64,000 nucleotides of DNA from Malurus cyaneus samueli (lineage: Eukaryota > Chordata > Aves > Passeriformes > Maluridae), in contig CM019236.1 of NCBI GenBank assembly GCA_009741485.1, positions 67,709,488-67,773,487 on the forward strand. The letters are read 5' to 3'. The position numbers and the translations under genes are program-made. This document shows, in pieces, positions 13,425 through 26,050 of the stretch; positions within the stretch are counted from its first letter, which is position 1; each line of letters begins with the position of its first letter. The notes beneath the pieces were generated by a model that was given only the letters and a program-made list of their open reading frames with translations, did no database searches and was not told where the DNA came from.

Positions 13425-16400
13425 CAACTGACCTGAGCTTCCTTTGCCCATGTTCTGGTGTGACCAATGCCATGTGCAGCGGAGCCACATTAGGCTGATG
13501 TCACACATCTGACCTCCTGCAAGTCTCCATTTTTCACTGTGTCCTCAGTGGCAGGCAAGGCTTCCCACCCAGAGACCCATTACCACATCTGAAAAGCAAA
13601 ACATGGGCTCTTTTATTTATCCATATCCTTAGCATGTCCAGCAGCACCTTTTCTGTGTCCCACTTCAGCTGAAAATGTATTATTAGGGGAGAAAATGTGA
13701 CTTTTCAACACCCGTTTCATGAAATAATTAATTTCATGGGCAATGTCAAAGACACTTCAGTGTTCAAAAGCAAAGGTAGAATTGTTGCTCCATTTGACAT
13801 TACATTTTCTTTGAAATGCCCTTCAAACAAAAACTTATCTCATTCTACCAGAAAATAACTTTTGGCAGCAAGAGTTTTTAAAGTGCCCTTTGGAGAAAAA
13901 TGGTTTCTAAAAACACCTGAAGGAAGTTTTTAGTAACACCAAAAATTTTTAGAAAATGTCAGAAAGTTCAGAGCAGGTTAGGCCCTGACAAGGTGACAGC
14001 AGGTGTGGCATGGCATCAGCTCACTCACTGAGATCTGAGGGCTCCAAACAGCACTGAAACAAATCAAACCCCAAACTTTTGGCAGCAAAATTATTTTGAG
14101 TGGCTTAAGAAACACTGGAAATCTGAAGACACCTGTGGAGTCTACCAAGTTTACAGTGAATTAACATTTTGTAAGAATCATTATCCACAATGCTTCAGTG
14201 TTGCTACAATGAGATCTGTCTGTGAGCAAGACAGTGATTGGGATTAGAGATGCAAGGGGCAGAGACAAGGCTCTTCCATGGAAAAGAAGCTGCAAATTTT
14301 TTTTTTTGTTAATATAATCTACTGAAAATAGCATCTTGCTCTATAGCTATCCCAGGAAGATGATTGATATTTCACCAGCACACCAGTGCTAGAAACACAG
14401 AAAGCAAAGTGAATGTCTGAATGTGTCACCACTGCATAACATCTTATTTTTCATTGTTTCAGGCTTTTGTACTTTTGACAGTCAGATATCTGCTGATGCT
14501 GTCTCCTCTTCCTCCCTCTTCCTCACCATATTTCTCATAAAATTGCTGTGATAATTGGTTTGTTGATTGCATATTTGGAGGGAGAAATCCGAGTTTCTGA
14601 GTTAGACATAAAAAATGGTCAATTGAACAGCGAAGCATGACCTTTGCTCACTCCAAATTTCACCTCTTTGGGAAGCAGCTGTGATGCTGGAACACCACAC
14701 TGAGGGCTGAGCACAGCATGGGGAAGAAAAATTTAAGTTGATGATCAGAGTTTTACTTTGAGGAAAAACACATGCAAAATAAGCAGCAAACATCACACCA
14801 CTGAAAGATAAATGTATTCAAAAAGTCTGAGGAGCTCTGATTTGGGTTTTTTTTTTTTTTCCCCAGTATAGGAGATAACAGTGGATCATCAGAAGGCATT
14901 GAATTTTTGCTGGGAGGTTGATTTTGAACTTGTTATATCTGTGGCTGGCATTGTGCAACAAGAAGCCCTTCTCCTCCTAATCTACCAACAAACCAGAAAA
15001 AAAAATATAACTTTCTGTTCTCCTGCTCATCTAGCATGCACAGCACAGCTGATAAATGCCTGTCCTAATTTGAAATACCAAGAATGAGGTGCCAGGGTCT
15101 GAAAACAGATGGGAAGGGAGCTGCAAGCTCAGCATCGGTCTCTCCTGGTGTGGCAGGGAAGGTCCTTCAGATTCCTGCTTGTCCTCACTGGACAGCAGCA
15201 AGCAGCTCCAAGAAATCATCAAAAACTTGGCTGGATGTGTGAGGACCAAGGAGTCAGGAATCTATACTCACATTGCATTTTCTGTCCAAAATGAGATGAA
15301 AGCTCCCAGTGGTTCAGAAATCCAGAGGAGGAGATTGTTGAAATCCTGCTTGACTGCTCCATTTCAGGGCTGGTGAAGAGCAGGACTGACAGCAGTGTTT
15401 AATTACTGCTAATCACATAATGCTGACTTTTTTTGACTGGAAAAAAAATCTGACTCATCAGTCAAAGCTGAGGTTAGAGAGAAATATCCTATTAAAAATG
15501 TCCAAAATTACAATACTATGAAAACACAGCACATTTGATCAATCACAAGAATTGCAAGCATTTGTTAAAACCCTCAAAAAACAGACTTGAACATGGAATA
15601 TCTTAATCTCCTTCATCAAAAATATTTTGGTTCTAAAGCACAGCAGTAACTGGGAAAAAAAAAAAACAAAAAAAACAACACCCAAACAACAGAAAACCCC
15701 ACAAATCCCATGAAAACACCTAAACAAACCAATGAACTAAAAACAGTCCAAAAAATGGAATAATAATGCCTAATTCAAAAAATGTGATGGAGTGTGTTTT
15801 GAGTAATCTGGAGTATTTAATGGAACACAAATGAGATTCAGTGCTAATAAACTACAAGATCCATGAGCTTTCATGTAATGAGGCTGCTGTGTGATTTGCC
15901 TAGAAGGAATTAGGGATAAAATCCTGACAACCAGATCTGAGCAATGCCAGTAAATTTATTCATCACTGTTCTCTTGTAGGTGCAAACTTACTTTGACAAG
16001 CCCGATATAAGGGATTGCACATCCTCTAAATGTTGAAATGCTGAAAATATTTTAGGTAGCAAATCTCTCAGTTTAAAAATATTATTCTTCCCATTCTTTA
16101 TGAAATTTCATATAATGGCATCCTGATAGTGTCACTGTGATAAAAATAGACTCCATTAATTTATTCCTTTAGATGTTGACAGGTTAAGGATGTTTGAAAA
16201 AAGATGTCTATAAGATTTCTGGAGGAAGCATCTGCTGAGACGGTGCAGAAATTTGGCAGCTCTTTAGACACTGGATGAATAAGAGATTATTTGTTGTTTA
16301 GGTTTGTTTTTATAACTCTCACTCTGTGCAGCATTTAGAAGTGCAGCACAGAACAAGCATCTCCCGGGCTCAGCGTGCCGGTCTGCTGACAGCTCTGCTC

Positions 16401-19400
16401 TGCAGGAAAGCAGGAAAGATCCCTCCCAGCTGGAGAATACAGATTATTCCCCTCTTCAGGGGAACAAAAAGCTGTGTAACCAGATATGAACAAACTGTTT
16501 GTTGCTTGTGCTGACAGTTTCATCTGTGGCTCCATGAAACACTTCGGTTCAGCGTTCCCAATGCTTTTTTGGGGGAAAGTTCTGGTTAAATGCATAAAAA
16601 GAAGAAACACCTCAGCTCTGGGATGATGGCAAAGCTACCAAGGATGCTGCTGGAGCACGAGGATCCCTGTGGGCTGAGCACTCAGTCATTGAATTTGCTG
16701 GCACAGTGATCGGAAAGCACAAAGTCATGACAGCAGTTTAAAGAGTGGAGCTTTTTCCTACAAAGAAAGCAGAAAAACCTGGCTAATAATATAGCTGGAA
16801 GTGTTTTAGGGATGATTATAACTATCCCTCATTTATATAAAAAAAGCTGTTCAGTTCTACATTACTAAGATTCAATTTGCAGAAGAAATACCTTCATCTC
16901 CTGGCTCTCTGCAGTATAATTAATCTCCAAAGAAGGCAAAAATTCGCAATGAATTCTGAGGGCTCCACTCACCATTTCTTCTGTCAGACATTTTTTTTGT
17001 TCAATAAATAAAGGAAAAGAAAGATGTTCACGCACTTCAGGTAGCAGTCTAGAAATGAGGGAGAAAATGCTGAAGAGGGCAAAACCATGTGTGGATTCAG
17101 AGCTCTCCAGCATTTATTTTGGAAGAAGTCCCAGTGTGCAGCATAAAGGTTTGCACTGAGCAGTTGTTTAAAAAAAACCAGTATCTATTTTTCATGAAGT
17201 AATCCTGCAGTGGGTGTTGATGTTGTGGCACCTTTTCTCCATTATTTCTAAATAAAAGACAAAACCTGTGTCTCATTTTATGGTTTCTCTGGGTCTTCCA
17301 GCGACTGTGAATTCCTCCTGGGGCAATGGACAGAGACCACAAGTAAATGCTGCTCATCATTTATTCTCTCTTTTGGGGCATCCAGAGTATTGACATGATG
17401 TCACAGAACATCAGCAGCTCACTGTTCCAGTTGGCAAAATGAAGATAAAAAGAACTATGTTATGTTTCAAAGGGTTCAAAGAGCAGGTGTTACCAAATCA
17501 CCTGGGAGGAGCATCAGGGTGAAGGATATCCTCTGTGCTCAAAGGGAATTAAAGTCAGTAAATGTGCTATTGCAGTATCCAGGGTTTAGAGCTGTGCCTC
17601 TGCTCCATATCCAAAATTTTGCTGAAATAATTCAAATAAAGTGAGAGAAGGAGAGCTGAGTGTAGAGACAGGGATAGAAATTAATGAACCTGAAATTACA
17701 CAGAAGGAAGAATTCTGATTTTCTAATCCCCAAAAATGATGAAGGGATGCAAGGAAAATGAGACACATCAGGGACACAAACCCTGGGAGGCTTGGAGAAA
17801 ACTCATTTAACCATTGATTATAAGGAAATAATAATGATGGGTTAAATGTGTATGTGAATAAAAAGCAACTGAAGATCAATATTGAAAGCTTTATGCCAGG
17901 AAAACTGAAAATCTCCAGACTGGGGAAGATCTAAAAGAGGTGGGAAAAGGCAGATCTTCTGAGGATGGAGTTAAATATTTGTTGTCTTCAGCATCGTTAA
18001 AGATTCAACCAAATTAATTATGTGTAGGAAAGAAGGACTGACAGAGGACAATTATGTGAGAGTGTTAATTTTTATCTGATTCTATTCTCCAAGGTTGGTT
18101 GGGTTTACTAAAGACAACTGCTTTCATTTGCTGATTAATGACATAAAAAGGTGATTTGTGATAAAATCTGTCATAAAGCCTCTTTGGAAAGGCAGAACAT
18201 ATGAATATTTATCATTTGATACAAAATGATGCCATAAGTGAGGAGTTAAAATACCGTCTCCTGAACATTATAATAGTTTATATTGTAGCACAAACCAGCA
18301 ATAGATTGCATTTTATTTCTTGTCATTTACTGGTTTTGATAGCTACATAACTAGCACAGGAATTTACAAGGTCCTGTATCACAGGGAAGGCTGCAGATAC
18401 ATTTTAGAGTCCACAAATGAACACAGCGCATGGAAATAAAGAGATACTTGTCATATTTTTACCCTCACAGACGCCTGACCAACAAACCAGTAATGGCAGG
18501 GATCCTTTGGTCAGACTGCTTTGGTCAGTTTGGAAATGCTACCTCAAATTTAGAAGCCCAAGGAACAGAGTTACCAATGGTGATAGTCTCAGCTCTCCCA
18601 CAAGGGCAAAGGAACTCCTGAAATGGTTGGTTTACTACCCCTTAGTTTATTAACTTGGCTTTTCAAAAAACAGATTGAGAAACATTGAAATTAGCATTTT
18701 TCTCCTGTTTAGATCTTGTTACTGGTTAAATTGTGCCCTGTGAGGTTCCCTCAGCAGCTCCCTTGAAGAATACACGGACTTTCCTCCATCACACTCGAGC
18801 ATTTCTGGAAGCTGAGGCCTCTGTGTGCCAGAGAAGGAGCTGGAGCTGAAACCACACCAGCATCGTTATCTGCTAATAAAGGATAATATACAGATGACCT
18901 TAGGTATTTAATTAGCAAAGCCTGACCTAATTAGAAAATCGTGACTTAATGGCACTCAGATCCCAGAAACAGCAATAAAGAGACAGCAGCCGTGGTTCTT
19001 TTCACATTCTTCCAGAGGCAGTAATTTCTCTTCTGCTGCTCTCACTCAGCACAGGGGTGTCCTGTGTATTCATCCTGTGCCTGAGGAGGATGTTTTGTCC
19101 AGATGGAGCCCAAACAGCAGGCACAAGCAGGGATAATTTGTTTACCCTGATTACCTCTTGGCAGAGGTGCAAATACACCCAAAATTCGATTTGAAGTCTT
19201 TTAACCAGATCTTGAAACTCAAAGCTGAATGCAAGGTGGTAATTTGCTCATTCCTGTTTTCCTCAGGACAATGCATCTCTCGAGGAGGCCCAAGAGGAAC
19301 ACCTCCCATCTCTCCTGCTTCCTCAAGGCCAGCTGACTGTGCTTGAAGACTCCAGAAAATTCTTCAGCCCTTCCTCATTCTTGTAATGACTACAGACATC

Positions 19401-19419
19401 ACAGAGATGAGCCTGTAAT

Positions 19420-19467
19420 AGTTGTGGTGACAATAAGTACTGGCGAAGATAGTTGTGGTGACAATAA
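19420..19467 (+). repeat. 31-bp-period tandem duplication, copy A only
   Basis: AGTTGTGGTGACAATAA occurs at 19,420-19,436 and again at 19,451-19,467, separated by GTACTGGCGAAGAT. Copy B has a single occurrence at about 32,155-32,172. It is a length difference between the two large copies. Confidence 0.8.
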
Positions 19468-21074
19468 AAGACTGCAGGAAGAGCACTTTTAGTTAAAATT
19501 ATCCTGGCCTGCCTTTCTGGGGAAGCTCTTGGGACTTGAACCACCCAGTTATATTCATTTTCCTTCATCCAGGTGTTTGAAACCTGACATGAAAAAGCCA
19601 CTTCATCCTGTGCATGCTTCCTCAGCAGAGGTTTGTGTAGATGTCTAAAATCCTTGAGTTCATTTTGAGGGCATTTGGCTTCATTCCTAGGGGCAGCTTC
19701 TTACTGGGACTCTCTTTAAGGCCAGAGCTTTATTTCATTAATAACCTGGAAATTCTTCCTGTAAAGGCTTATTTACAACACACCATATCTGCTGATCTTT
19801 TAACAGATTTTGCTCCTTCACCACATGCTGCAAAACATTTTGACAATCTGTTAGGAATCTGAAGACTTTACTGATAGTCAGTCAAGGCTTGAAACTTTCA
19901 TTTCAAAATGTTGACGTTAGTTGTTGGATCACAGGCACGATGTCTTAGCAAAACTCTACAGATGTTTCCTATATTCTGCTGCCATCTTTCTGGGCTAGAC
20001 CAGCAAAAATTGAAATAAAAATAATATTGTCTGTATGCTTTCGGTTTTCCCTCAAAACCAAATCAAGACAGTATAACATGTAAATTCATAAATTATTTTT
20101 TTTAAAAAAAAAACCCTTAGAATACTCTTCAAAAGTGGATCTAGTTCTCCTAGAAATGGTGGAACATTTGGCCCTTTCTTTGAGAAACAGTGGAACCAGT
20201 TTTAGGAATAACATGTCATCAACACCTGCAAGCCAAAACCTGGCACTTTCTCCTCCATTTCTCTGAATAAATGTTAATTGGCAGGACTTAAATACAGCTA
20301 AGCTAGGCAATGGCAATAACTTAATCAATGTATGCAGATAAGATTAGAAGATAGACATTTAGTTGGGTTGAGTTATTGATTTTATTTTCTCTGGATAATT
20401 TCAGATGGCATTACAAGGAATATTACAGTTTCATTTAAAGGAATTTAATCAGAGGACTGGTGAACTACATAGTATTTTATTTCATAGTGAATATCTTCAA
20501 TGAGGCACACAACAATAAATTCATTTTTTGGCTTGCACTTATTTTATGTGTTGCATTCACTGGACATCAGTCTATTTGGCTTCACATGCACTGTGTTCTT
20601 ATCCCAAATAATATTTACTGGCTTAAATAATCATTTACTTCCAGAGAAAGCCAACCAACCAACAAAAAAAAAAGCAAAAAATCAACTACAGGCATTTTAA
20701 TCTGAGAACAAGATCCAGAATTCTTTGGCACTGGATTAACACAAAAGACCCACTATCTTTCATCTTCAGCCTTCATGACACTCCCTGCTCTGAGGAACAG
20801 AGGCAATGGGAGCAGGTGGGAGCACAGGAAAAGGCATCTGTGGAGGGGAAAACAAATAAATTACAGTGAGAGAAGTCACCCATGGGGACAGCTGCTCTGA
20901 GAGAGGCTCTGGGACCCACACCCTCCGGGACACCCAAAACCCAACAGGACGCATCTCCAGCCCAGCAGGCTCTGGTTGAGGCTGTGTGAGAGACACCTCG
21001 GGCAGGAGGGGTTCTCATGGACCTTCCCACATCCTTGATTTATCATTGTGTGAAGTATATTTTTTGTCAATTTA

Positions 21075-21296
21075 AAAGGACTGTTTTTGGTTTTGGGGTT
21101 TTTTTGTTTTTGTTTTTTTTTTGTTTTTTTTTGTTTTTTTTGGTTTTTTGTTTGTGTTTTTGTTTTTTTGGTGGTGGTTTGGTTGTGGGTTTTGGGTTTG
21201 GTTCTTTGATTTTGTGGTGTTGGTTTCTTTGTTAGTTTTGGGGGTTTTAGGTTTTTTTGTTGGTTTTTTTCCTTTTTTTTTTTTTTGCTTGCTTTG
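21075..21296 (+). repeat. T/G-only low-complexity tract (copy A)
   Basis: More than 200 bases are almost exclusively T with short G runs (GTTTTT, GGTTTT, TGGTGG types) on the plus strand. Its counterpart in copy B is 33,780-33,955 and differs in length and sequence. Such tracts are hard for sequencing polymerases and long-read consensus. It lies within 200 bases of the contig end at 21,485 and may be why the contig stopped. Confidence 0.85.
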
Positions 21297-21485
21297 GTTT
21301 CTTTTAAAGTTACCATGTTATATTGGAGGCATTCCTGTAAAATTGCATTGCAAATGGTTGTTCAGCCCTGGAACCCAAACAAAAATTCCTGCTTCATCTT
21401 GGTGAAGAGCAGAATCTGGAAAAACAATTGCATAGAGCAAGTCACCATTAATTAACTACACTACTGTTGAAACGATAACAAAATT

Positions 21486-21495
21486 NNNNNNNNNN
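21486..21495. other. Assembly gap of 10 N
   Basis: Ten N lie exactly between the end of copy A and the first base of copy B. The round size suggests a placeholder of unknown true length. Confidence 0.99.
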
Positions 21496-24400
21496 TTTGA
21501 TAAAGAAACTACTGAGGAAATACTATGACATTGGAGAATATGCTAGTAGTCAGTAGCAATTCTAATGTAGAACACTAACAAGGACTTGGTCTGGCAATTT
21601 TAATTAATTTGAGTATTAATTAATCTATAGACTACTGGAAGTGTGAAACCCCAGAGTCCAATAAATTCAACAGATTTAGATACATGTAACGTATTTATAT
21701 ACTTCCTTACAAAAAAAAATATACTAGCTAAAAGAATGAGATTAAAAGAAAAAAAAACAGCACCCAACCCATCAATTTATATTAGCTTTTAGACAGGGAA
21801 AATGAAAGAATTTCCACAAGACACAGTTCCATATAAGATTCAGCTCCCTGTCATGGGCACTGTGAAGACTGTGAGGAAGATGAAATTGGCAGGGATGATC
21901 ACAGAAATAAAACTCTTAAAAGAATACTCTTATTATTCTGCGTTATATCCTGAACAAGATATTATGCACTCTTCTCATGTGCATACAAAAAAAAAAAAAA
22001 AAGTTGAAATCCATTAGCACATGGTTGAGAAACAACCAGTCTATAGGAATGTGGTTTTGTGTGGGTATGAAAAGCCTGAACATCTGCTCCTTTGGCACAA
22101 TAAACGCAATCACTCCTCCTGGGCCCATGATCTTCCCTCCAGCTCCAACAAGTGTGAACCAAAGCATGCAAACATGAATGCTGTCCCCTCTGAAACAGGG
22201 GAATATTTCCATTTGGATTTACAGTGCTCAGTGAAGAGGAAAGGATGCCTGACCAGAGAGAGGCAGTTCATCTGTAAATGCAAATCCGCCGCTCTCTGGA
22301 GCGCAGCTTTCCCTGCTCGTACGAGGAGCAGCCTGGACTCAGAGCTGTCCTGTCCTGCCTGCCAAGGGCTCTGTCTGTCAGGGCTGCTTTTTGGAGGCCT
22401 TTCTGCTTTTTTTTCTGAACTTACAAGGCCTGACAGAGGCTCAGCTGGAGGGGAGAACCTCGCTGCAGAAGGAAAGGACATGGCCTGAGCAGCTCCCCTC
22501 AGATGGGGTGGATTTCTTCAGGACAGTGGAAGGAGTGAAATCAGAAGCGTCAGCGCTGTTATCTGAGAGAGATATGAACAGTTCTGGGGTTATTTTCTGC
22601 CTCCAACAATATCATTTCCAATTGTTCCAGCCACCAATTGCAGGAGACCAAATGCACCAAAGGCAAGAAGCAAACAGCAACACCCAACTCCTGGACATAC
22701 TCTGAAACCAAGGGTCAGTTTGCCTCTTCAGGAAGGTGATGAAATTAGGAGCTCTGTTTGACCTTAAAAGAAATCTTTTTAGGAAAAAGGAGGGCTTAAG
22801 ACCAGTCATAGCATAGAGAAGAGTAGGATTTTTATATAAAAGAGTTACTTTCTGTTGCTGGATCCTTCAACATGACTGGCTCAATGTAGGGGAATTATCT
22901 TCATCATCGAGGTAAAAAAATTCCCTTTAGAGTTTAAGAGTGACTCAGCCTGAGCAGTGAAACAAAACAACATGGCTGAGGTGCTCATTTGTGGCTGCTG
23001 GCAGCATGGGACATCCTGATGACAGGCAGGGACAGAAGATTAAAATTACAAGAAGGAAGAGGTTTGGGCTGTTCTGGAGCCTCTGTGACGGCTCAGAGCT
23101 GTGCAGATGAGAGGCAGCATCCTCTGAACCTCCTCTTCTGCACCCCAAACCACCACACCAGAGACCCCAGCCACAGAAAATGTAGCAGAAAGGGAACCAA
23201 AACCTGGGCACAGTGAGAAGTCTGATACAGGTTTGTCTATAGCTCATCACTAACACCTTTTTTAAGGTCAAATGTGATGTTTTACTATTGATGTTCTTCC
23301 TTTGTGTTTTAACCAAGACATGGATTTCTTTGAGGAATTTAAATATGCTTCATTTACAACACCATTAAGAGCAAAAAAATTAGGTAATTTCTTTCCCTGC
23401 TTCTTTTCACCAGCATTTACTTAATTAAGAAAACAATGAAATAACAATATGCAGTATTGACTCTGTGAAGTTCTGTAGGTAATAATAATGGCTTTACTGC
23501 AGAAATATGTAAACCTGCCATTGGAGAGTAAAGCTCTTCATGCACAAAAGGTTTCAGTGAAATGGCTCTTACGATTCTGTTTCAGAACACTTCAGTGAGA
23601 ACATTTCTTATCCTTGTAAATTTTGTTTGCATTTAGGGATCCTTGAGAATTTTCTTCTCTCAAGGCCCAGTATTACCATATGATTTATAATTACTTCACA
23701 GAGTCTTGACAAATATTCCAAAAGAATTTCAGCCATAACTCATTCCTGGAGCATTGTCAGTAACAAAATTTTAATCACAGATCTCAGAATTAATTCAGCA
23801 TCTCACAGAAAGTGAGCATTTCACTCACAGTGAGGTTAACACAGTTAGCTGCTCAAAGCACCTTGGGTCAATGCCATGGCTACATACTTTTTCAGATCTA
23901 AGCATCTTTGAGGCTTTTGGCCCAAGCAAATAGTTTTGGTCAGATTTAATTATAGCATTTTGTTTAAAGAAATTAAGGATGTGTGTTGTTTCTTTTTCTT
24001 GTTTGTTTGGGGTTTTTTTTTTGCCTAATGAAAACTAGAGGCACTCCAATCCCTCTGAAAATCCAATCTCTTTGAATATAATATCCAGAATTGGAAGAAA
24101 ATAAAAGAATTTTCACTGTAGTATTCAGATACATTGCAGGTAAAGTCTCTGGATTTGCCAACATGCTCTTCCATTTCAGGTACAGAAATCAGAAGTTTCT
24201 ATCAACTTTTGTTATAAATGCTTAAAACTTACTGATAACTGCCTAAATTATCTTGCCATTAACCATTCCTACCAAATTACATAGCCATGAATAAACCCCT
24301 GTATTTATAACAAGGAAACTGAAAGGCTCAGGAATCAAAAGTCATTTTTTGCAAAACAAAGAGCATGCCTTCAAATACAGATGAAAATATCGACACCTAC

Positions 24401-25398
24401 CAGGAATGACACAGACCCATATCTCTACAACATCTCGAGGGAATCAAAATTCAGCAAGGGAAAGAAAAATCTCAAACAAAAACAGTAAATTAAATTGAGG
24501 AGACTGGAAATTTCCACACAGCACCTGTAGTTCTGGTAGCAGACAGAACTCCAGGCCCCTAAAAGGGCTGCTTGGGACAAATCAATTTTTTAAACTGAAT
24601 CTGCTGGGTTTTATTATTAGCTTGCATTGTGTGCGCACCAGTTTTATTTCTGCCTTTTATTATTTGTGCTCATGAGAATTAATTTTCATTTCCCAAACCA
24701 ATAAAGAGAATTGGACTAAGACATCTAATAAAAAAGACCCTTTGAAACTGAAGTCTTCATGAATCTCATAAATAGTAACCTACTTTTCCCCTTACACATA
24801 TAGTGGAAATAAAAAAGCAAAGTGTTTATTTAAGCAGATCTGGAAGTCCTGTGCCCATGCACATGTTGTAAAAGTAGCAATTCCAAGAGCAATGAATGGG
24901 AAAAAAATGCTAATTTCTGTAAAACTATAATTGATCTGATTGCAGCTGAGATTTTTCCTATTATTTGTTAAAAAGTCTCCCTTAGCTAAGTTGGTTCTAA
25001 AAGGCTCAAAAATACGTGGAAAGTGGGTGAGGGGAGAAGCAGAGGAAGACTAAAATATCTACATTTACTACATCTATACCCATATTGCCATTTTCTGTTC
25101 AAAAGGAGTTGAAAGCTCACAGTTGTTCAAATGTTAGACCAGTCTAACATCTTACCAGGGTATGACTTGCTTTTGAATCTGGGTTGGCAAAAATACCTGC
25201 TTTGTATTTCCACTTCCATTAGTTATAGCTATTAAATACATGGGGGGAGAGTGGTGCTTCAAATTCCAAACCAGTTCCAATTTTCTTTTCTTAAACCCAG
25301 ATGTGCAGAAGAAACTAAGATACCCACAGCCAAGAGCAGCCTGAAGTGGGCAACACATCTGACCAAAAATACTCTTTGAAACCTGTTTTGCTTTCCAG

Positions 25399-25625
25399 GT
25401 GACACCGACAGACATCAGAACATCAAAGTATTCCACGGGCTCGAAGCATTCCAGCTGCATGAGCTGATGTTCCACGAGGTCCAAACCATCACATGGCCAT
25501 CACCAATGGAGATTGACAAAAGCCAAAATGTTCCTCACATCTGTGATGAGGCCCCCAGGCATTCAGACACTTTTGAAGAAATTGATTCCAAGGAATTTTG
25601 CTCAGTGGAAAGGGAATGGAGCTGA
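25399..25625 (+). CDS. Candidate terminal exon, product not recognised
   Basis: A good acceptor (CCTGTTTTGCTTTCCAG) precedes a stretch carrying several CpG dinucleotides, which are rare in the surrounding sequence. In the frame that starts at 25,401 it stays open for 74 codons and ends in TGA at 25,623-25,625. The peptide begins DTDRHQNIKVFHGLEAF and ends CSVEREWS. A second frame, starting at 25,399, gives only 22 codons (VTPTDIRTSKYS to SSCMS) before a stop. A minus-strand frame is also open for about 40 codons, so coding is not established on either strand. I do not recognise any family. It may equally be a conserved non-coding element. Confidence 0.22.
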
Positions 25626-25963
25626 ATTCTTCTGTTCAGATATAAACGCTACTCCCAAATCTACAAATTCCCATTTTCATTGGGCTCCAGCACTCACTGC
25701 TGGGAAGAGAGGGAAGAACCCATCCTGGTGCCCTCTCCCCTGCCCTCACCTCCTCCCCAGCCTCGCTGCTTTCCATCTGCCCATGCTCCCACCAGCAAAT
25801 GTCATTCCAGCCCTTTCCCAGGTATGGACCTGCTGGATCCTGCACTCTGCAGTTTAAAATTATTAAAATGTCAGGAATCACCCTGGGTGACAGAGCTCAG
25901 TGACAGCTCAGGGCTCTGCAGAGCAGCACGTGACTTGGTGTCACCCAGCAGGGGAGAGCCCTT

Positions 25964-26050
25964 CAGCAATTAGGGTTTCCTCAGTAATTAGGGTTTTTCA
26001 GCAATTAGGGTTTTCTCAGTAATTAGGGTTTCTCAGCAATTAGGGTTGTC
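25964..26050 (+). repeat. 18-bp minisatellite, 5 units (copy B)
   Basis: Five units of the same CAGCAATTAGGGTTTTCT repeat as 13,299-13,424 are present, several shortened to 17 bases. The TTGGGG variants seen in copy A are absent. The copy-number difference fits two alleles of one variable-number locus. Confidence 0.93.

Larger units (their letters stand above)
8877..21441 (+). repeat. Copy A of a 12.6-kb direct duplication
   Basis: From TTTTGATAAAGAAACTACTG to GAAAAACAATTGCATAGA this sequence is repeated in the same order and orientation at 21,496-34,082. Matching landmarks include the 18-bp minisatellite (13,299 versus 25,964), the CpG-containing block at 12,745 versus 25,399, and the G/T-rich tract at 21,075 versus 33,780. 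For most of its length the copies differ by scattered one-base indels, mostly bases missing from A. Towards the right end substitutions become common. The copy reaches within about 45 bases of the 10-N gap, so it looks like the end of one contig overlapping the start of the next rather than a biological tandem duplication. Confidence 0.93.

Noticed and set aside
13276..13498. Repetitive-peptide open frames on both strands (six-residue periods)
   Set aside because: They are produced by the 18-bp minisatellite, whose period is a multiple of three. The flanks have no coding character.
21017..21405. Phe/Trp/Gly-rich (plus) and Lys/Thr/Gln-rich (minus) open frames
   Set aside because: Composition artefact of the T/G-only tract. 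Not kept in copy B.
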